Source of the DNA: Dipteris shenzhenensis
Lineage: Eukaryota; Polypodiophyta; Polypodiopsida; Gleicheniales
Direction: 5' to 3' (one strand)
Length of the DNA: 64,000 nucleotides
NCBI GenBank assembly: GCA_047967505.1
Contig: CM106538.1
A model generated the notes under the pieces. That model did not search any database. It was not told the DNA's origin and worked only from the letters and a program-made list of their open reading frames with translations. Numbering within the stretch: the first letter of the stretch is position 1; each line of letters opens with the position of its first letter. Shown here piece after piece: positions 11,650 to 23,730 of this stretch. The translations under genes were made by a program, and so were the position numbers.

Positions 11650-13597
11650 GCATGCGCCAGCCCAGCGCCCAAGTTCTGGCACCACTGTTCATATGCAGAT
11701 ACCGATTTTGAGAGCTAAGATGAGGGCACTGCAGGATGCTGGGGCACCCCCTCACTTGGTTGCGAGTCTCGATTCAGTCATTGATGCTCTAGGTCGATTA
11801 GACACAATTGAGGACGTTTTGGATACCTTTCAGGCATAGGCTAGGCAGAGATTAGTGGTCATGGCTTGGATTGGAGAGCCATTGTTTGAGCGTGAGTCAC
11901 CTCACAGGCAGTAGGCCTTAGAGGATATGTTTTGGGATGATCACACTGAGGTGATGTGACCACGATCAAGGCAGCCCTTTTATATTTTACATTGTAGGAC
12001 CCCGTCATAGCAGCACATATTTATCCGAGACATCTCGTTGTGAATGGTGTCGATTGCCTCACAACCATCAGATAGCCAGGTCATTTGCTATGTAGCTATA
12101 CGCCAAGTTTTGCTTGGTCATCGGTTAGACTACCTTAGTACCCGTCCAAGATCAGAAGCGGGACATGGTAGGATGGGGTGTCAGGAGCATCAGACTGCAG
12201 GTGTTCAGTGTCAATGCGAGGCACCAGAGCTACACACTATCCCTGCACCGGCATTGCGAGCTATTGGAGGATGGATCAGGAGGGATGTTCATTCAGTGGC
12301 CTCATCCTTGCACGATATGGCCTCTGTCCTATCGAGATCACTTTCGATTCCACCTTCCCCACCTCCCACATCTATGGAGCCTCCCATATCTACACCACCT
12401 CCCACATCTACACCGCCTCTCAGCATGAGTTGGACATTGGAGACGCACAGATTGTAGAGTTGGAGGCATTGTTGGCTGAGTCTAGGGTTGAGGTTAGTTA
12501 TTCTAAATATTTTAGTTTATTTTTTTGTTGCGTGTTTTGAACTGAAGTTTTTTGGTTCATTCTCACCATGTACGCGACATGTTTGCTTGGCAGGCACATC
12601 TATTGCGATACGATATGGAGTCTCGTGTACGACAGTTGGAGGTAGATTTGGAGGAGCAGAGGATTTGAACACACATAGCCTACTATCGAGCGGAGCACTA
12701 TATTTTGTAGTTGAGACATATTAGTCATGATCCATCTCGCCATAGGATCCACCCCAATGTGGCCTTCTACCCCGCTCCTCCTGTAGATGTGCTGACTAAA
12801 ACACCCATAGATGCACCAGTCATAGCTAGGCTTCCTACTGCCACTTGCGTCCTTTGCCACGAGGATTTTGACACCGTAGGGTGGTTTTGACTAGGGTGCA
12901 GCCACATCCCACATCTCCACTGCATGACCTGCCACATGGTGGCACGATAAGTGTGCCCTGTATGCTTTGCTGACATTGATGTGGCCACATACAGAGGACT
13001 AGGCATGGATGATATGTATCCTAGTCATCATCAAGCCATTGATCCATTTGCCTATGTGGTCTTGACAGAGCACTACAGGGAGGAGGCATAGAGAGCTTTG
13101 TTGTAGTAGGAGGGTGATGATACTTTAGTGGTTGCAGCGTGTATTCTGCGACGCTTCTCATATGGTGATTTCATGCCAGGTGATGAGGCACGAGCAGAGG
13201 AGGCATGTTGTATTGAGTGAGAGGCAGAGCTTCATATATCATTGCAGCAGTGGGTGGAGCAGTAGCTTGGGTAGGGCTGAAGACCATCGTCTTCTACATG
13301 TAGAGATGATTACTCGAGCTAGATTTGAGGCATGAGTATTTGTAGATGCACGACTTTGGGAGCTGAGGCGCGCATACATAGAGGAGGCGAGGGAGGTAGA
13401 GATGGCAGTGGTGGCTCGTGCAGCATGCCCTCCTCTTCATCAGGATGAGGCTGGCCCATCTGATCCAAGAGATGAGGCTGGCCCATCTGATTCGCCCGAG
13501 GGCACACAGCGGACGGTTGGGCAGCGGGTCATACAGGAGCCACGTCAGAGGACGACTAGAGGATCATATGTGGAGTTATCAAAGCATCGCAACAAGT
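11650..13597 (+). pseudogene. Decayed coiled-coil plus RING-H2 protein gene
   Basis: This stretch is less AT-rich than its surroundings and reads as one multi-part gene full of stops. The first part (11650-11840) is helical. A Ser/Pro-rich linker follows (near 12340-12430), then a heptad-like helix (VELEALLAESRVE) that continues across a likely intron (donor near 12493, acceptor near 12590) as MESRVRQLEVDLEEQ. Downstream, 12846-12968 encodes CVLC, CSHIPHLHCMTC and CPVC. This is the C-x2-C / C-x-H-x2-H-x2-C-x2-C / C-x2-C spacing of a RING-H2 finger, known mostly from E3 ubiquitin ligases. The RING is broken by TGA and TAA, each one base from Arg or Gln codons. The tail ends with two copies of DEAGPSD and a stop near 13597. 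A transposon-carried E3-like gene is possible; host origin cannot be excluded. Confidence 0.55.
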
Positions 13598-13990
13598 AAT
13601 AATCCACAGCCTCCTCATTGCCCTCCGAAGCAATGACCGTGAAGATATCACCAATACGCAACATATTTGTAAGTTGGTCATAATCTCTAGAGAAATTGAA
13701 TCTCGCATCTTGATCATCATGTACCTCCTCCCAAGGCTGGAAGGGAGAAAGCACTCACCGTGCCCATGGATCAACCCATGGTATCATGGAGCATCCTCCC
13801 CAATCATCATCAATGCATGCGGAGCAAAAACATGCAAACCATTGAGAAAAGATTGTAGATCCGCTCATGACCCTACGGCACAACGCCCATATACAGTGAG
13901 ACTGCCACAGTAGCTACAAGGATGATCCACCAAAATGGGCACCGCCTCCGCAACCAAAAAATAGCATCACAATAACATCGTTGTCAGATT
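13545..13990 (-). pseudogene. Unrecognised protein remnant with GDIF..V and DYYLLRC motifs
   Basis: A minus-strand frame includes FQPWEEVHDDQDARF, LRIGDIFTV, and NEEAVDYYLLRCFD, and extends upstream past a stop as DDWGGCSMIPW. The GDIFxV...DYYLLxC pattern recalls a small C-terminal domain found in plant transposon-encoded proteins, but I cannot name it. It overlaps the tail of the RING gene on the other strand, so one of the two frames near 13545-13597 is a shadow. Confidence 0.3.
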
Positions 13991-14210
13991 GCTCCACACT
14001 AACTCCACAATAGCACCGTGCAAATTGTCCCATCATCTTGCTTGGCAACTGCAACAATCTTCGCATACAAGATCGACCCTGCAATAACTTTTGCACAAGT
14101 TCGTATAATTAGCACTGTAGGTCCGCATGCCGTATTTCATCTGCAATCAACCCGCAAGATGGTTCCTGATGCCCATGCATGATTCTTCACCCGCACTCCA
14201 TAATTAGCAT

Positions 14211-14957
14211 CTTTGCATTCTGCATTCTACCACAAGCCTCCTAATGTCTCTCGTCCCCGCCGATCTCCTAATGCTGCAGTTCTGGTCTTCTGCTCCATTT
14301 CGAATTGCTCTTTGATCTTCTGCTCCCTTACTGCTAAATCAGAGAGACTTGCACCGTCCATCATTCTTTTGGGTTGTGACTTCGATCGCACCTGTCTCTG
14401 CATCATGGACAGACTTACGAAGTAGAGAGATTTCATAGCCTTTTTTCTCAGCGTGCTCCAACAGCTTGGACTAAAACTCTTCATCCAACTCAGCAGTGCA
14501 GCTAAGGACCCAAAGGTACTTCCTCAAACTGACCAACAAGTGCCCGTTTGTAATCTTTGTCCACAAGCATTACCCAATAATCTTGCGTAACGGGGATCAC
14601 AGGTAGGAAAGGCGGTAAACCAAACTTGCAACTTTGCTTCGTTGCTCTTAGGATCAACCTTCCACTTATCACATGAAGCTTATAACCACTCCCATTAAAG
14701 CCTCCCTTCAGATCTGCTCTGTCTTTTGGCCAAATTGTATTGCCATAGCCATAACTACCCTTGGTCTCGAACCGCCAAAGTGTATGGTCGAACTTTGATG
14801 TGGGTTTGCCCATCAATAGTGGCGGGTTTGCCTTGAAAGACTTGAGAAGAAAGAGATGCCTTCCGAGAGCCTCTGCTCTTTTGATAACTCTAACTACATG
14901 GAAGATGATGCCTTCCACATTGGCCATGGTCTTCCTGAGGTAAGTCATGAAGGACAC
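14211..14957 (-). pseudogene. TIL: Temperature-induced lipocalin (TIL-like) pseudogene
   Basis: The minus-strand translation contains NTIWPKDRADLKGGFNGSGY, LPPFLPVIPVTQDYWVM, DKDYKRALVGQ, and further on WVLSCTAELDEEF and EHAEKKGYEIS. This is the order of plant temperature-induced lipocalins, small membrane-associated lipid-binding barrel proteins. Part of one strand (VDPKSNEAKLQVWF) is only readable in a second frame between 14610 and 14690, so two compensating frameshifts are present. A TAG interrupts the C-terminal helix near 14462. No introns are evident in this span, so a processed copy is possible. The N-terminal GRWY motif was not found. Confidence 0.8.
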
Positions 14958-14974
14958 TGGGTAAAGCAGGGCGA

Positions 14975-14978
<4 letters not shown>

Positions 14979-15007
<29 letters not shown>
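14979..15007. repeat. (GA)n microsatellite
   Basis: An uninterrupted run of about 14 GA dinucleotides. Confidence 0.9.
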
Positions 15008-15009
<2 letters not shown>

Positions 15010-15010
<1 letters not shown>

Positions 15011-15840
15011 ATAGCACATTAGAATCATGTGTAGCTTAGCTTCAATCATCCCAAGGCCCATGAGTAAGAACCTTGTGGTCAACAACGAGAGACTCTCAAA
15101 ACAGCAAGAACAAGAAGACACGAGACAAGAATGAAGAAGAATGGTCACTAAATTACACGTTGCTCTTGCATTGAATGCATACATATATAGAGAGGTCTAT
15201 GCCCCTTCATTGCCCACACATGTGCCTCTTGGTATCCCCATGTTCACACACCTCTTGGCATCCCAACTTAGGGCTAAACCCGTGTAGTATTAGGCCCTAA
15301 TAGCAGGAGACCAAGAGGCTCGAGGTTCCATCCATATTAATTGTAGGCCATCATGGTGGAATCTTGGGTGTCATCCTAGACGGGTTGGTAATCATGAAGT
15401 AGATGCCCAGTGGTGGTAACTGGTAGGTGAGCAGGAAACTGTGGTGCCTGATAATTAACTACCAGCCCGATGGAATCTTAGCCATGATAGACATGATGGG
15501 GCTGATGTGAGCCACCACCTCAGGGCAGTAATTATCACAAAAGTAAATCATGAAGCCTAATCACCTCTAATCACTCATTACCATGCACTCTACTACTCTA
15601 TTGAGCATGCAAGCCCATTGACTGATAATTTGTTGCACTCATATCATGTCTACATGGGAAAAGATATGCAACTTCCTCCATGGATGGGCCAATATTTAGA
15701 GCTTTAAATTTGATAAATTAGCCTAAAAATAAAGGTGGGATAATTTTTAGAGCCTCAAATTTGATAAATTCATGCTAAAAGTGGTAGCAAGCCTAATATT
15801 TTTAACTCTATATAGGGAGAGATTCTCCCATTGATCGACA
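15010..15840. other. Gene-free stretch
   Basis: No recognisable coding motif on either strand. Two similar segments (ATTTTTAGAGCCTCAAATTT near 15741 and ATATTTAGAGCTTTAAATTT near 15691) form a weak local duplication. Confidence 0.35.
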
Positions 15841-15849
15841 CTTCCATAA

Positions 15850-16823
15850 TCTTGTTCCCTCCTTATTTTTTACCTTGCTCCATTCATATGTCACTGCTCT
15901 CTTAAGCAACTTTGTTAAAGGTGCCACTTGCTTGGTTGTATACCCTATAAATCGGTGATAGTATGCAATACATCCTAAGAAGGACCAGAGTGCAATGACG
16001 TGAGTCGGTGAATCTAGGTTTTGAACTTGGCAATTTCCATATCATAGTCATAATCAATCTTTGGTCCCTCTCTTAGAGAAGCCTTTCCATTAAGTCGCAA
16101 AGAACCTTTTGGCATACGTGCTAAAGAATGAGAGTCTGGTGGAGATTCAGATTGTTCGTGTAATCCCCTTAGACTAGTCATTTGTGAGTGATTGGGCAAC
16201 ATATGTCTATGGCTTTTACAACAACTACATGAGGGCATAGAGGTGGACACAGTGCGTATGTGAGGACCTAATCTCTCCCTATGCCCACTCTCATGAAAAT
16301 GGCCACCACTTGCACACTTCCTACTAGAGCAAGTAGGGGTCTAGTTGTTCTTCAAGGTCGTACCATCCTTTACTCGGGGGGGTCACTCATCATATGTAAC
16401 CCTATCACGTGAGTTCAACAGAAGGATTTTTTTTATTTCTAAAATTTACAGAAATAAATATACATAAGGGACTATTTAAAATAGTTTTGAAAAAAATTTA
16501 CAGATTTGTATAGAAAAGGGGTACATTTTATTAATGAAATTTTTTATAGATACGGGACTTTAAATATAGGCCTTGAACGCACGTGATATAGAGGGTTTAT
16601 ACATAGTGACCCCCCCGAGATCCTTTATTGGTTTGACATTACGTTGATCTACTAATCGAAGAACTATGTTTGTGGTCTCAATGCCCTTTAAACCAAACCC
16701 CTCCATGGTTTTCTCTATGATTAAATTCACCGCTACACGCCCATCTAATTGTACTTCTACTACACATAAGTTTCCTATGGTCACATCAAGAATAGGAGCA
16801 CCTGGGTCTAAGAAAAGATCCAC
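15850..16823 (-). pseudogene. Ty3/gypsy pol remnant (protease and RT end), MITE inside
   Basis: Two diagnostic minus-strand pieces are present. 16560-16823 encodes a retropepsin region, GAPILDVTI, VQLDGRVAVNLI, and LVDQRNVKPI, where the active-site DG(S/G) triad is degraded to DGR. 15861-16005 encodes ALWSFLGCIAYYHRFIGYT and APLTKLLKRAVTYEWSK, the well-known end of gypsy reverse transcriptase leading to RNase H. Only about 300 bp besides the MITE separates them, so most of RT is deleted. The MITE at 16373-16619 interrupts the protease piece. Inactive. Confidence 0.8.
16373..16619. mobile_element. MITE, CTCGGGGGGTCAC family, copy 3
   Basis: Bounded by CTCGGGGGGGTCACTC and GTGACCCCCCCGAG, with a perfect 8-bp duplication ATCCTTTA (16365-16372 and 16620-16627). 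It lies in the same orientation as copy 1 and is closely similar to it. It interrupts gypsy protease sequence. Confidence 0.95.
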
Positions 16824-17204
16824 TATTTTTACTTCTCTTGTACTTCTCCCTTGTGATTTTATTCTTCCCCCCCCCCACTATAACTTGTCGCACTCTTCTC
16901 CTGAGTAACTTTTTGTGAAGTCGTCGTCTACGGCTAGCTAAGGTGTCTAATAATTGTCTTAAGTGAATGCGTAAAGGGGTCCTTTCTAACTCAACCCTGT
17001 AAATCAAAAGTGTTAACCCCTTTAGTTTGTCTTGTTCCCTATTCTTTCTCTCTTTCCTTAAATACTAGCCTCTCTAGAAAAGGTGCTACCCCAATTTGGA
17101 TAGGTGGACTTTGTAACAGAATTGGCATCATGGGATGGTTTGACGAATGCCCTAGAGAATTTGACTTGGGTACTTCAATGTTATGTGCTCCATTCTCCAT
17201 CGGG

Positions 17205-17493
17205 GATCATCTGGGACTCCAAACGGGCCCCACAACCTGAGAGTGGGCTGCCTCAGGAAATGCTCCATCTACCCTCAATGCGGTCAGTCATGGGATGCCT
17301 TCCTGCACTTGCATGTAGCCTAGTTGGTAGTGTGCCAACTCCGTCCAGCCATCAGGCCACACCTGGCCCCCATCTGGTGTTCACTACCGGATAACCGAGC
17401 TACTCAAATGCCTTCTCCTCATATGGGGGGCTTACAAGTAGAGTTAGCTGGTTCCCACGTAGTTACACGAGAGTGGAGCATTGATATCTAACA
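17205..17493 (-). repeat. Partial 3' LTR of the copia element
   Basis: Matches the part of the complete LTR that starts GATCATCTGGGACTCC and ends ATATCTAACA. The remaining roughly 390 bp of the LTR is absent. Immediately right of it (17494-17510) is a C-rich tract whose complement, TTGAGGGGGGG, is the expected polypurine tract. Confidence 0.9.
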
Positions 17494-17523
17494 CCCCCCC
17501 TCAATGTCCACTTGCAAGTGAAC

Positions 17524-20500
17524 TTACTTTTTTGGTCCAATGCCAAGTCGATGAAGGTGCCTCTCCAGCAAGTCTCTTCCAAGAGCCTTCGTGAAGATGT
17601 CCGCAGCATTCTCTATAGTCGGATAGTACACCAAGTCAACCTCTCCATCCATGATGAGCTTGCTACAAAGTGATATTGAATCTCAATGTGTTTTGTGCGA
17701 GCGTGGAACACAGGGTTCTTTGCAATCGCCATGCAACTCTGATTGTCACATGATAACTGCGTAGGCTTGTTCTGCAATGCACCCATGTTCCCTAAAATTC
17801 TCCTCAACCACACTGCCTCGCAAGAAGCAAAGCATGTTGATTTGTACTCAGCCTCGGTAGAAGAAAGAGCAACTGTGGGTTGCTTCTTGCTGACCCATGA
17901 CACAGCTCCAGATCCAAGTGAGAAACAGTAACCTGTCACTGATCTACTGCTATCCACGTCTCCTGCCCAATCCAAGTCATAGAATCCGGTAAAGATGTTG
18001 CCCTTGGTATAGGTGATGCCATAATCAAGTGTGCCTTTGATGTATTTCAGCACTCACATCCCTGCCCTCCAATGGTTCTCTCGGGGCTTATTGGAAAACC
18101 TGCTTTTAGTACACCGGTCGCAAAGCTGATGTCCGGCCATGTGTTGCACAAGTAAATCAAGCTACCCACAAGTCTTCTGTACTTCGCTTCGTCCATCAGT
18201 GGTGATGAATCCTCATTTGAGAGCTTCACATCAACCTCCATGGGGGTATCAACTGTCTTGCACTCAGCCATGCCAAATGCCTTTAGTATCTCTCGAGCAT
18301 ACTTCAGCTGTGAAATGATCTATTTCGGCTCTTACCAAACTTCAATCCCCAAACAGAAATGCATCATTCTGAGGTCTGTCATTTCAAACTCTCTTCCTAG
18401 CAAATGCTTTGTCTGCGAGATCTCTTCATGGTTCCCTGTTATGACAAGGTCGTCCACATAAAGGACCACGATCATACACCTGCCTCCTTCTCTAAAGATA
18501 TACAAATTTGCATCAGATGGGCTCCTCTTGAACCCGTTTTGCATAAAGTAGGCATCAATCCGCTAGTACCACACTCGTGGGGCCTATTTCAGCTCGTAAA
18601 GTGCCTTCTTCAGTTTACAGACTTTACCTTTTGAACCGGGGATCACAAAACCTTGTGGTTGTTCCACGTATACCTCCTCCTTGAGATCTCCTTTCAAAAA
18701 AGCGGATTTTACATCCATCTGAAACACGTGACAACTTCCCTGGGCACCTAAAGCCAAAACACTGCGAATTATTGTGGTTAGTCGAGTTGTGGGAGCAAAA
18801 GTATCTTGATAATCAAAACCATGTACTTGTACGAATCCTTTTGCCACAAGCCGAGCCTTTTATACTTATCCAACGTGCCGTCGGACTTGTACTTGGTCTT
18901 GTACCCCCACTTGGTGTCGATTACCTTGCGTTTTGGTGGACGATCCACAAGGTCCGAAGTGTTATTCTTCATTATGGAGCCATACTCCGGCTGCATAGCC
19001 TCCATCCACCTATCATCACCCTGTGCCTCTTCAAGACACTTGGGTTCATCAGCACGGATCACCTCAGTCATCAAAGCATAGTTGAACAAGTGTTCGTGTG
19101 CCCTTCTTTGCTCCTCTAATCTCTTGGACCGGTGGTGTTCGGATGGTGCTTTCTCAATGGCTGGAGGTTCTCTACTGTCCAAAAGCTACTTTACCCACTT
19201 CGGGAATGGCTGTTGTCGTTATGGTTCTGTAGGCTCTTCTTCATCTTCTTTATCTTGAGTCCTCCCAAGCACTATTGGGGGAGTTCAGTCTGCTGTTGGT
19301 GGTGGTATTGGATGGATATCGTGGTCTTGGTTGTCTGGGAAGGAAGCATCCTCCTCCAATTGATGCAGCTGTTTTGAGAAGACCACATCGTGACTTACTA
19401 TTACCTTCTTGGTAATAGGGTTATAGAGATGGTAACCCTTGGGCTCTTCACTGTAGCCCAAGAAAGTACACTTTCGGCTCTTTGGTTCCCATTTGGTCCT
19501 GTTAGCATCAGGGACATGCACAAAACAGTCACATCCAAAAACTCTAAAATGTGCAGCTGAAGGTTTCTTACCAGAAAAGGCCTGCAATGGAGTCATCCCA
19601 TTCACAGCCGTTCACTGTTCACAACCTTCGTGTAGCTACGATTCAGAATGTAAACTGCATTGTTACATGCTTCAGCCCAAAAGATCTTTGGCAAATATTT
19701 CCCTTTCATCATACTCTGGCCCATTTCACAGATGATGCACATCTTGCACTCTACTACTCCATTTCGTTGTGATGTATGTGGCGGGGGTTTCTACCTCTTG
19801 ACTGCATGACTTTTGTAGTAACTCTCGAATTCAGTTGATGTGAACTCTCCACCTCTGTCTGATCCCAACTTCTTCACCTTCTTCCCCGTTTCTTTCTTGA
19901 CCATTACATGCCATTCCATGAACTTACTAAAAGCCTCGTCTTTAGTCTTCAGTATATCCATATCCTTCTATTGTAGTCGTCGATCAACATCATGAAGTAG
20001 TAGGAACCACCCAAAGCTTCCATCTCCATCTTTCCATAGAGGTCCATGTGAACAAGCTCTAGAGGAGCCTTTGCCTTGCTAGCCTCTTTAGGAAAGGGTT
20101 GCTGATGCTACTTGCCCATCATGCAAGCTTCACATACATCGAGCAGATCTGTAATTTCTGGTAGGTCTACAATCATTCCACTTTTATGCATCTCCTTCAA
20201 AGAACTAAGGTTTAGATGACCAAACCTCTCATGCCATAGCTTAGTGTTCTTCACATCGGCTCGAGCACTGAAAGCTGAGAGTTCGTAGATGTTGTTGCAC
20301 CGTGTACCTTTACCAACTACCTTCCCTTGAAATCCAGAATCTGTGCACCATTCCTATCGAATTCAACTTTGAGGTCCCCATCCTTGATTGCAAAAATGGA
20401 CAACAAGTTCCTCTTGATATTTGGCACATAAAGAACATCGGACAACTGTTTTACAACTCCATCTGACTTGAGAGCAATCGTACCTTTTCCTTTTGCTGGA

Positions 20501-21499
20501 CATTTTGCATCATTGCTGATTGAGCACTACCAAGATGTCATTCCCTACCGGCTGTAGAGAGATATACCAATCCTTTCGACTGGTCATGTGGCGCGATGCA
20601 CCACTATCAATAATCCAAGGTTGATTCGTAGGTACATGAACTGCCTCAGTGCAAATCTCCTCAATTTCTACGAATAGCTCTATTGGTACTGCTTGCGCGC
20701 TATTGCTGGACTCTTTCTTTACTCTGTTCTTCTCATCTACAATCTTCTTTCGGCACTCATTCTGCTTGTGCCCTGCCTTGTTGCAATAGAAGCATTTGAT
20801 CTTCTTCTTTCTCTTTTTATCATCACAAGAAGATGGGTTACCAGAGTCCTTACCCTTACCTTTCTTTGATCCGGTCCAGAATGCCGAATCTTCTCCAGTC
20901 CTCATCTTTTGATACATCTCCTCCTCCAGAAGCATCGTGCTGAAATCCTCAAAGTTGAGGGGCGGATTTTTGTTATGCGTATTCAGCACCGTAACAAGAC
21001 CGTCGTACTTTGGTGGGAGAATCCGTATGCACCTTCGTGCTAGATTCTCGCTGGTGATGATGGTGCCAATCGCAGTCATCTGATCGTGCAGATTCTTCAC
21101 CCTGGTGATGAACTTCTCTGTGAGTTGAGTCTCTAGATTCTGAATCCGCGTCTAATTCGTGGTCTCGTATTGATTTTTCAAGACCGTCCATGTCTCCTCC
21201 GCTCTGGTGACATGTTGAATTAACGCCATGATGGAATCACTCACACTGCAGACAATAGAACATAGTGCATCTGCATTTCTTGTCCACGCGAGAATCTCAT
21301 CCACAATTGGAACTATTTGTTGTCCTGCATTGGCTGGATCTGCCGGTCTCGGCCTCAGGTCCACCCCAGTAGGAGTATCCCAAAGCTCGTATGCACTTAG
21401 GATGGTCTTCATCTTGAACTTCTAGAGTGGATAGTTAGAGCCGTCCAACTTTTCGCTTTTGCTAAACGGTGGGATTCGCAGTCTTGCAGGCTGGGCCAT
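17524..21499 (-). pseudogene. Copia gag-pol polyprotein, interrupted by stops
   Basis: A start ATG lies at 21499, 60 bp inside the primer site. Gag follows (FSKSEKLDGSNYPL, then TAG where Trp is expected near 21421), with a CCHC knuckle CFYCNKAGHKQNEC and a nuclear-type basic run. Protease is PWIIDSGASRHMT with an intact DSGA. Integrase is recognisable near 19285-20200 (FGCDCFVHVPDAN, CTFLGYSEEPKGY). RT includes FQMDVKSAFLKGDL and YVDDLVITG, and RNase H includes SSTEAEYKS near 17860. The frame ends at 17524. Stops and shifts occur in gag, integrase and RT, so no complete protein can be made. The gene otherwise keeps family order and nearly full length. Confidence 0.92.
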
Positions 21500-21557
21500 C
21501 TCTCACAATTTGCTCGCAAACAGAAACACACTACCAAATCTTCTTGCTAGAGTCCAA

Positions 21558-21569
21558 GCTCTGATACCA
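21558..21569 (-). other. Primer-binding site, initiator Met tRNA
   Basis: The minus strand reads TGGTATCAGAGC directly after the LTR end, the standard plant initiator-methionine tRNA primer site. Confidence 0.95.
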
Positions 21570-22258
21570 TGTAAGAAAACAATACAACGTCTGTGCTCAA
21601 TAGATAACAGAATCTCTACGCAAGAGAGAAAACCAGATAGTATGGAGAATCAAAAATTGGATTACTATAGATCTGATATAATAGATAGCACTGCCTCCCA
21701 ACCGTGTGCTCCTGTGAAAGAAGCTTCGATGGCAAGCTGGAAACAGTAGAGGATGGAGGCTGGATGCTAAGGAATCAGGGTTACTGTAGCCAGTGATGAG
21801 ATGGGCTTCACGGGCTCGCTCTTATATAGCCACTAGTCGTAGTCGGTGGGACCCAATTGGGTGACCGACCCAATCCGCCCAAAATGCTCAACTAGGGGTC
21901 GGTCCTAAAATAGGCCACCAACCACATGATAGATCCGTGGCATAAAATAGAGCCATCCATGATCATCTGGGACTCCAAACAGGCCCCGCAACCCGAGAGT
22001 GGGTTGCCTCGGGAAATGCTCCATCTACCCTCAATGCGATCAGTCATGGGATGCCTTCATGCACTTGCATGTAGCCTAGTTGGCAATGTGCCAACTCCGT
22101 CCAGCCATCAAGCCACACCTGGCCCCCATCTGGTGTTCAAACCAGGACAAACTGGATAACCGAGCTACTCAAATGCCTTCTCCTCATATGGGGGGCTTAC
22201 AAGTAGAGTTAGCTGGTTCCTGCATAGTTACACAAGATTGGAGCATTGATATCTAACA
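21570..22258 (-). repeat. Complete 5' LTR of the copia element
   Basis: On the minus strand it runs from TGTTAGATATCAATGC to TTGTTTTCTTACA. It shares its body with the LTR copy at 10137-11117, showing at least two insertions of this family here. Confidence 0.93.
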
Positions 22259-22512
22259 TCATGTGCATAGGCTTCTCCCACAAAATTAGGCGTTCAACCT
22301 CTTCTTAGCACGATTCCATTCAGCAAAACCGCTTTTTCTTTTCATAATCTATCAGTTGGGCTGGCTTAGCAATCTCCCATGAAGCCCACTAATGCACTCA
22401 ACCCAATGTCATGATGAAATGAGCAAAATTGGAATTCCTCTTCTCTCTCGCGTCGTCGGTCTGTGTATTTCCTCTGTTCTTTGTATTTCTCCATCCATAA
22501 CCACCTTAGTCT
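22259..22512 (+). repeat. Copia 5'-leader repeat, copy 1
   Basis: From CATGTGCATAGGCTTCTCCC to CCTTAGTCTC this aligns with 53974-54240. At its right end it joins the gag-fragment repeat directly, an arrangement compatible with a leader followed by gag of an older copia family. Confidence 0.75.
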
Positions 22513-23295
22513 CATTTGGGATTTTGTTTCATTTGCATCATGGCATCCTCTTCCATGTTTGAAAAGGACTTTCTCCACATTTAAAAGTTTGATGGGACAA
22601 ACTTTTCTTTGTGGAAAGAACAGATAAGGGATGTGCTTATTCAAAAAAAGCAGATTAAACCCTTGGCAAAAATTGGAGCTAAGCTTGTAGATATGTTTGA
22701 GGATGATTGGAATGGCTTGGATGAATTAGCAAAGTCTGTTGTTAGACTTTGGAGACCACTAAAGGTATCCACAAAGACGAGTATCTAACTAGCCAAGTGT
22801 GAGGCTATCGCACTAGAAAAGGGATAAATGATGTGATATTAACCTAAGAATGTAGACCAAAATACACATTAAGATCCCCTCAGGTCTGCCTTACAAGACT
22901 TAACTTCTCACACACAAAAACTCCACATAAATTAACTTTTCTTCAATAACTTCACTCATAGTCTCTTGAAACTGAATTTCAGTATTCAAACATCAACAAA
23001 ATCAGAAAAACTAAATTATTTCTTTTAATACCCTTTCATTTCAACACCTTCATCATGAAATATTCCACCAAATATATGTTGTTAATGATCCATATCCACT
23101 ATGCATTTACTCATCAACATCATTTCAAACTCATCTAAAACCTTCTATGATTCAATATTCAAGAACCCCTCAAAAAATAAACATAACTTTCTCTTCATTT
23201 CATTCCCAAATAATGCACCAATCCCAAGATATTCAGCATCTCACAATCTCTTCAAACCATCATTTTACTAAGCATCACCCCTGCCTGCATTTCAA
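22513..23295 (+). pseudogene. Copia gag N-terminal fragment plus downstream repeat (copy 2)
   Basis: Near-duplicate of 6165-6960. ATG at 22540 is followed by frames with KFDGTN-type Gag start sequence (FDGTNFSLWKEQIRDVLIQK is approximately recoverable despite stops). It ends abruptly at about 23295, where CACTA transposase sequence begins. Confidence 0.72.
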
Positions 23296-23532
23296 ATATC
23301 GAACGATATAGAGATGACTTGCAGGGTGAGCAGATACCGGTAAAGGTCTTGAGACACTTTCCCATCATTGCAAGAATAAAGCACATGTTCCGATGCAAAT
23401 CCATAGCAGGGTTGATGACATGGCATGCATCTCATTGATCCACTGATGACACATTGAGGATTCCCGTAGATTGTGTAGCTTGGAAGCACATAGACAATTA
23501 GTGGCCGGACTTTGCGAGGGAGCCATGCAACT
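23296..23532 (+). pseudogene. CACTA-1 transposase (tnp2), first half
   Basis: The plus strand encodes RHFPIIARIKHMF, LMTWHASH, stop, STDDTLRIPVDC and DFAREPCN, typical of the tnp2 region before the DDE core. TGA replaces an Arg codon and TAG a Gln codon relative to the CACTA-2 copy on the minus strand at 25226-25504. The frame breaks exactly at the CACTA-2 insertion. Confidence 0.85.
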
Positions 23533-23599
23533 CACTACTACACACGGATCCTATTGCGACATTTACGTATCGACGTTTAGCACCCGCTTAGCGTTAATC

Positions 23600-23730
23600 G
23601 TCGGTATGAAAAGCGGGTTCCGTAAAGCATCGCTATATAGTGACCCTTGCCAAAAGTCGCTATAAAGCGACCTTTATAAAAGTCGCTATATAGCGACACT
23701 GATATACTATTTTATAGTGACGTTTTCCAT
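23600..23730. repeat. CACTA subterminal repeats (left end of CACTA-2)
   Basis: Several variants of the palindrome GTCGCTATATAGCGAC, spaced 20-30 bp, in both perfect and GTGAC-ending forms. Repeats of this kind bind the accessory protein in En/Spm elements; here that role is inferred. Confidence 0.8.

Larger units (their letters stand above)
17205..22258 (-). mobile_element. Ty1/copia LTR retrotransposon, minus strand, truncated 3' LTR
   Basis: In minus orientation the order is LTR, primer-binding site, gag, protease, integrase, reverse transcriptase, RNase H, polypurine tract, partial LTR. The complete LTR is 21570-22258 (689 bp, TG...CA). The 3' LTR keeps only 17205-17493 and joins unrelated DNA at 17204. 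The base next to the 5' LTR begins TCATG; the matching duplication cannot be checked because the other end is lost. Confidence 0.93.
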
